DNA of 38,500 bases, taken from contig NZ_AUNE01000046.1 in NCBI RefSeq assembly GCF_000447755.1, positions 1-38,500 on the forward strand, written 5' to 3'. Shown here one piece after another: positions 35,013-38,500 of the stretch. Position 1 is the stretch's first letter. Each line of letters begins with the position of its first letter. Under the pieces are notes generated by a model. It saw nothing but the letters and a program-made list of their open reading frames with translations. It was not told the origin of the DNA and ran no database searches. Source of the DNA: Bacteriovorax sp. BSW11_IV. GTDB taxonomy: Bacteria > Bdellovibrionota > Bacteriovoracia > Bacteriovoracales > Bacteriovoracaceae. The position numbers were made by a program, and so were the translations under genes.

Positions 35013-35958
35013 ACTTTAGTCCTTTGGAATCAATAATTGTTTTAAAGCTTTTCGCTTTATTTAATAGATCTCTGTAGCTATTTTCGAGCATGGGGTTTAA
35101 ATTTCCGTGTTTAAACCTTTTAATACGCCATAAAGCAATAGAAAAGAGGCCAAGTAAAATGGCATCGGCCAAATAATTTTTCTCATTGTCATTGAGGGCG
35201 TGACTTAACTTATATCCCTCGCAGAATGATTCGACTAATTGAGGGTTGATTTGCCCCTTTTCGATACAACTTCCAGAAATTGAAATACCTAAATCAAGAA
35301 GAGCATTACCTAGACCAGCCTGCTCAAAATCGAGTAAAACGGCAATGGACTCGTCCCAAAAAAGTGTATTGTCGTAATACAGGTCACCGTGAATGAGGCA
35401 TCTTGTTTTGTTTACAGAAAGATAGCCTTTTAAGTCATCGCTGAAAACTTGATGAAAGGCCTCGCTAAAATCAGCAGGACAGCTAGGGTCATCAATGAAT
35501 TCTCGTATTGTTTTTGCGTCTTGGCCAATTGCGGCATATTCTCTGACATCTAGTTCTTTATCTTTAGTTGTGGCGTGAAGTTTTCCTAGGGCGCGTCCTA
35601 TTTCGCGACAAGTTATATCTGATGGACCCGGTGGAATGCCTTTAATAAAGGGAAACAGAACGCCAAAGAGATCTTCTTGCTTGTACACAAGCTCACCTTT
35701 GATTGTTGGGAGAGCGCAAATTGAGTAAGGGAAGCCCAGGTCTTTGAGATGCTTTAAAATATGCTGTTCATCACAGAGCTCTGCAAAACCTTTATCGTTT
35801 GAAACTTTTAAAAGATATTGTTTATTGCCAGTATCAACTTTGTAATTGGAGTTGGATATTCCTAGAGAGAGGGCCTTAAGCGTGAACTCGTCCTCAATTC
35901 CATACTGATTTAGTATTCTTTGTGCCGTTTTGGGATGAAGTTTGCTATAATCACCCAT
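35002..35958 (-). CDS. APH-fold small-molecule kinase, homoserine-kinase type II-like
   Basis: 318 residues, a normal length for ThrB of the APH fold. AAGGTGG precedes the ATG. Seen: LGISNSNYKVDTGNKQYLLK (nucleotide loop and ATP-binding Lys), HGDLYYDNTLF (catalytic loop with Asp and Asn), and LLDFEQAGLGNALLDLGISI (metal-binding DFE in place of DFG). GISNSNY and the DFE context resemble ThrB more than antibiotic kinases, but choline- or methylthioribose-type kinases share the fold. Threonine genes are not nearby; the neighbours are an rRNA methyltransferase (coupled) and ahcY (divergent). The kinase fold is certain, homoserine as substrate only moderately likely. Confidence 0.82.
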   Translation of the reverse strand: MGDYSKLHPKTAQRILNQYGIEDEFTLKALSLGISNSNYKVDTGNKQYLLKVSNDKGFAELCDEQHILKHLKDLGFPYSICALPTIKGELVYKQEDLFGVLFPFIKGIPPGPSDITCREIGRALGKLHATTKDKELDVREYAAIGQDAKTIREFIDDPSCPADFSEAFHQVFSDDLKGYLSVNKTRCLIHGDLYYDNTLFWDESIAVLLDFEQAGLGNALLDLGISISGSCIEKGQINPQLVESFCEGYKLSHALNDNEKNYLADAILLGLFSIALWRIKRFKHGNLNPMLENSYRDLLNKAKSFKTIIDSKGLKFEL

Positions 35959-36010
35959 AGAAATTATCCACCTTTTTATGTTGCAAAGTGTTGTCTAGCT
36001 TATTAATTGG

Positions 36011-36023
36011 CAAGGTAACCTTG
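36011..36023. promoter_or_regulatory. Palindromic operator candidate overlapping the ahcY promoter
   Basis: CAAGGTAACCTTG is a perfect 6+1+6 palindrome. It overlaps the -35 box of the ahcY promoter by three bases and lies in the divergent kinase/ahcY region. Its place suits a repressor controlling one or both genes. No regulator gene is in the window. Confidence 0.45.
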
Positions 36024-36049
36024 TTCATGAATTTTTACAATGTTATAGT
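36021..36049 (+). promoter_or_regulatory. Sigma-70-type promoter of ahcY
   Basis: TTGTTC (36021-36026) and TATAGT (36044-36049; 5 of 6 to TATAAT) are separated by exactly 17 bases. Transcription would begin near 36056, about 42 bases before the ahcY ATG. Confidence 0.5.
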
Positions 36050-36097
36050 ACATAAGATTTTTTAGTAACTAAATAAATTATAGCTTCTGGAGGAAGT

Positions 36098-37396
36098 ATG
36101 AGTTTTACAGATTACAAAGTTAAAGACATCTCTCTTGCGGATTGGGGAAGAAAAGAAATTCAAATCGCTGAGAGTGAAATGCCAGGGCTAATGTCACTTA
36201 GAGAAGAATTTGGTCCATCTAAACCACTTAAAGGTGCAAAGATCGCAGGTTGTCTTCACATGACAATTCAAACTGCAGTTCTAATTGAAACTCTAGTTGA
36301 ACTTGGTGCTGAAGTTAGATGGTCTTCATGTAATATCTACTCAACTCAAGATCAAGCTGCTGCTGCAATTGCTGCTGCTGGAATTCCTGTATTTGCTTGG
36401 AAAGGTATGAACGAAGAAGAGTTTGACTGGTGTATTGAGCAAACTCTTAAGTGGGCAGATGGCTCACAACTAAATATGATTCTTGATGACGGTGGTGACC
36501 TTACAAATATGGTTCACGACAAATACCCAGAATTAATTGCTGGAATTAAAGGTCTATCAGAAGAAACAACTACTGGTGTACACAGACTATATGAAAGAGT
36601 TAAAAAAGGTACTCTTAAAATGCCAGCTATCAACATCAATGACTCTGTTACGAAGTCAAAATTTGATAACCTTTACGGATGTAGAGAGTCTCTAGTTGAC
36701 GGTATTAAGAGAGCAACTGACGTAATGATCGCAGGGAAAACTTGTGTTGTTGTTGGTTACGGTGACGTAGGTAAGGGTTCAGCCCAATCACTTAAAGGTC
36801 TTGGTGGTAGAGTAATCGTTACTGAAATCGATCCAATTTGTGCTCTTCAAGCTGCAATGGAAGGTTTCGCTGTAATGAAGATGGATAAAGCTGCTGAGCT
36901 TGGAGATATCTTCGTAACAACTACTGGATGTGTTGATGTAATCAATGCAACTCACCTAGATAAAATGAGAGACGGTGCCATCGTTTGTAACATTGGTCAC
37001 TTTGATTCAGAGATCAATATTAAGCACCTTCACAACAACTACACTGAGACAAATATTAAGCCTCAAGTAGATATGTATACTTCAAAAGATGGTAAGAGAA
37101 GAATCATTCTTCTTGCTCAAGGACGTCTAGTTAACCTTGGATGTGCTACAGGTCACCCTTCTTTTGTAATGTCTAACTCATTTACAAACCAAGTTATGGC
37201 CCAACTTGAAATTTGGGATAACGCTGACAAGTATGAAAACAAAGTTTATATGCTTCCTAAGCACCTTGATGAAAAAGTTGCTAGACTTCACCTAGCTAGA
37301 ATTGGTGTTGAACTTGATACACTTACAGGTGTTCAAGCTGAATACCTTGCTATCCCAGTTGAAGGTCCATACAAGCCAGACCACTACAGATACTAA
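36098..37396 (+). CDS. ahcY: S-adenosylhomocysteine hydrolase
   Basis: 432 residues, with GGAGG 4 bases before the ATG. It splits S-adenosylhomocysteine into homocysteine and adenosine with bound NAD, keeping methyltransferases free of product inhibition. Seen: [49 protein letters not shown] (active-site Lys and Asp), [14 protein letters not shown] (NAD site), [14 protein letters not shown], and the C-terminal KPDHYRY whose Lys and Tyr reach into the neighbouring subunit. At 432 residues it is the short form, without the roughly 40-residue insert of many bacterial enzymes. Strong ribosome site, own promoter and own terminator suggest high, monocistronic expression. Confidence 0.97.
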   Translation: MSFTDYKVKDISLADWGRKEIQIAESEMPGLMSLREEFGPSKPLKGAKIAGCLHMTIQTAVLIETLVELGAEVRWSSCNIYSTQDQAAAAIAAAGIPVFAWKGMNEEEFDWCIEQTLKWADGSQLNMILDDGGDLTNMVHDKYPELIAGIKGLSEETTTGVHRLYERVKKGTLKMPAININDSVTKSKFDNLYGCRESLVDGIKRATDVMIAGKTCVVVGYGDVGKGSAQSLKGLGGRVIVTEIDPICALQAAMEGFAVMKMDKAAELGDIFVTTTGCVDVINATHLDKMRDGAIVCNIGHFDSEINIKHLHNNYTETNIKPQVDMYTSKDGKRRIILLAQGRLVNLGCATGHPSFVMSNSFTNQVMAQLEIWDNADKYENKVYMLPKHLDEKVARLHLARIGVELDTLTGVQAEYLAIPVEGPYKPDHYRY

Positions 37397-37404
37397 TAAA
37401 AATG

Positions 37405-37432
37405 AGGGCCTGTTTTTAAACGGGCCCTTTTT
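37405..37432 (+). terminator. Rho-independent terminator after ahcY
   Basis: AGGGCCTGTT (37405-37414) pairs with AACGGGCCCT (37419-37428), with one G-U, around a short loop. It is followed by TTTTT (37428-37432). It begins 8 bases after the ahcY stop. Confidence 0.9.
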
Positions 37433-37448
37433 CATTTGTGGATAAGTT

Positions 37449-37889
37449 ATGAAAATATTTTTAGCTACAGACCACGCTGCCTTTACTCAAAAAGAAATGG
37501 TTAAATCTTACTTGTCTGAGCTAGGACATGAAGTTGTTGATCTTGGAACGCATACTGAAGAACGTTGCGATTATCCAACCTATGCCATCGAGCTTGCACG
37601 TCATGTTGCAAAAGAAAATGGTAAAGGTGTTTTGCTTTGTGGTTCAGGAATTGGTGTATCGATTGTTGCGAATCGCTTCAAGGGAATTAGAGCGGCACTT
37701 TGTCGATCGGCCAAAGAAGCTGAGCTAAGTCGTGCGCATAATGATTCAAATGTTCTATGCATGGGCGGAAGACTTTCATCGGAAGATGAATTAAAGGCCA
37801 TGGTAAGAATTTGGTTAGACACTGAATTTGAAGGGGGCAGACATACACAGCGAATCGCCCTTTTTGATAGTTTAGGAGAAGAGGTTTAA
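37449..37889 (+). CDS. rpiB: Ribose-5-phosphate isomerase B
   Basis: 146 residues, the usual length. It interconverts ribose 5-phosphate and ribulose 5-phosphate in the pentose phosphate pathway. Seen: TDHAAF near the start, CDYPTYA (the usual DYPDYA), LLCGSGIGVSIVANRF with catalytic Cys64 and the phosphate loop, GIRAALC, and RAHNDSNVLCMGGR with His97. The ribosome site is weak (GGATAAG). The gene follows the ahcY terminator closely, so it either has its own start site or depends on read-through. Its stop overlaps the next start by one base (TAATG). Confidence 0.94.
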   Translation: MKIFLATDHAAFTQKEMVKSYLSELGHEVVDLGTHTEERCDYPTYAIELARHVAKENGKGVLLCGSGIGVSIVANRFKGIRAALCRSAKEAELSRAHNDSNVLCMGGRLSSEDELKAMVRIWLDTEFEGGRHTQRIALFDSLGEEV

Positions 37890-38500
37890 TGAAAATTGCA
37901 GAGAAAGTAACTTACGGTTTAGTTTTTTTATTTGCTATTATAGGTATTTATTTTGCTTATACGGATATGGCCTACTTCGAAGGAACTTATGTTCGTGAAG
38001 ATGGATTCATTGAATGGCTAACTGTTGTTGCATTATTGTCGGGATCATTTCTCGCATTTTATCGTGCGGCCATTTTAAAAGTATTTAGAGGACCATGGTT
38101 TTCTTTTTGCTTAGTGGTTCTTGGGTGTCTGTTCTTTTTTGGAGCAGGTGAGGAAATTTCTTGGGGCCAGAGAATCTTTGATATTCAAAGCTCAGATTTT
38201 TTCATGACCCACAACTCTCAAGGTGAGACCAATCTTCACAATTTAGTAGTTGGTGGCAAAAAAATTAATAAAATCATTTTTGGAACTCTACTTGGTATTT
38301 TCGTGGGAGTGTATTTTTTAATTCTTCCATTTGTTTATAGAAAAGTGGAAAAAGTTAAAAAACTAATTGATAGCTGTGCTATTCCAGTTCCAAAGTATAT
38401 TCATATTGTTTTTGTTCTTATTGTTGTTGGTATCGTTGAAATTATCGGTCTTGCAGCTGATGGTCATGGAAAGAAAGGTGAGATTATGGAATTCGGCCTA
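37889..38500 (+). CDS. Polytopic membrane protein with GEEISWGQR motif, cut by window edge
   Basis: 204 residues are visible and the 3' end lies outside the window. The ATG overlaps the rpiB stop by one base, with AGGAGAAGAGG upstream. Hydrophobic segments are seen at about 8-25 (YGLVFLFAIIGIYFAY), 43-59, 71-87 (FSFCLVVLGCLFFFGAG), 130-150 and 168-190. After the third span comes GEEISWGQRIFDIQ, then NSQGETNLHN, two acidic motifs that look conserved and suggest a membrane-embedded or metal-binding active site. I have seen this motif pair only in uncharacterised membrane proteins. Translational coupling to rpiB does not by itself reveal the function. Confidence 0.8.
   Translation, partial: MKIAEKVTYGLVFLFAIIGIYFAYTDMAYFEGTYVREDGFIEWLTVVALLSGSFLAFYRAAILKVFRGPWFSFCLVVLGCLFFFGAGEEISWGQRIFDIQSSDFFMTHNSQGETNLHNLVVGGKKINKIIFGTLLGIFVGVYFLILPFVYRKVEKVKKLIDSCAIPVPKYIHIVFVLIVVGIVEIIGLAADGHGKKGEIMEFGL

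Noticed and set aside
35959-36097. SAH riboswitch before ahcY
   Set aside because: The leader after the likely transcription start is only about 40 bases and AT-rich, too short and GC-poor for the known SAH riboswitch.

Overview
The window looks like chromosomal DNA of an AT-rich, Gram-negative, diderm bacterium, most plausibly a marine member of the Bacteriovoracia/Bdellovibrionota (Halobacteriovorax/Bacteriovorax-like). This assignment is inferred from low GC, frequent TTG and GTG starts, very large Fn3-type lipoproteins, unusual minor pilins, many outer-membrane-type proteins and a MotA-type stator. There is no 16S gene or other decisive marker. I see no tRNA, rRNA, CRISPR array, transposase, integrase or phage gene.

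Layout. (1) 1-695, minus strand: the 5' part of a MotA stator gene. (2) 1014-13002, plus: three back-to-back genes for giant exported lipoproteins (633, 1724 and 1636 aa). The first is a paralogue of the N-terminal third of the second. The second adds a C-terminal domain with the fold signature of formylglycine-generating enzyme/C-type lectins. The third is a choice-of-anchor (ASH/Hydin-like) plus Fn3 protein. (3) 12996-13355, minus: a stand-alone receiver domain, convergent with the lipoproteins. (4) 13508-20508, plus: a tightly overlapping six-gene operon. It encodes a periplasmic/outer-membrane barrel protein, a small cytoplasmic protein, a one-span membrane protein with degenerate sensor-kinase architecture, a second small barrel, a PEGA-TPR periplasmic protein and a 715-aa protein. 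That last protein joins a FliF C-terminal-like periplasmic domain, one membrane span, a FliF-tail motif and a FliG-like helical-repeat region. This operon is the best candidate for an undescribed system: a non-flagellar, trans-envelope complex apparently built from a reduced MS-ring/C-ring module.

(5) 20541-23072, minus: a glycolytic pair, pfkA and gpmI, sharing a bidirectional terminator with the operon. (6) 23335-30272, plus: a type IV pilin-like cluster with a GspK/PilX-like protein, a 1027-aa prepilin with lectin-like segments and a normal minor prepilin, followed by a lipoprotein di-haem cytochrome c peroxidase. (7) 30422-33728, plus: a small lipoprotein, an acyl-CoA dehydrogenase and an unknown protein. 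(8) 33735-35958, minus: a THUMP-type rRNA methyltransferase and an APH-fold (homoserine-kinase-like) kinase. (9) 36098-38500, plus: ahcY, rpiB and a truncated gene for a membrane protein with a GEEISWGQR motif.

Accessory, surface-directed regions (2, 4 and 6) alternate with core metabolism (5, 7-9). If the organism is predatory, regions 2 and 6 would supply prey- or surface-contact proteins and region 4 an envelope-spanning machine. That functional reading is inference; the domain architecture is read from the sequence.
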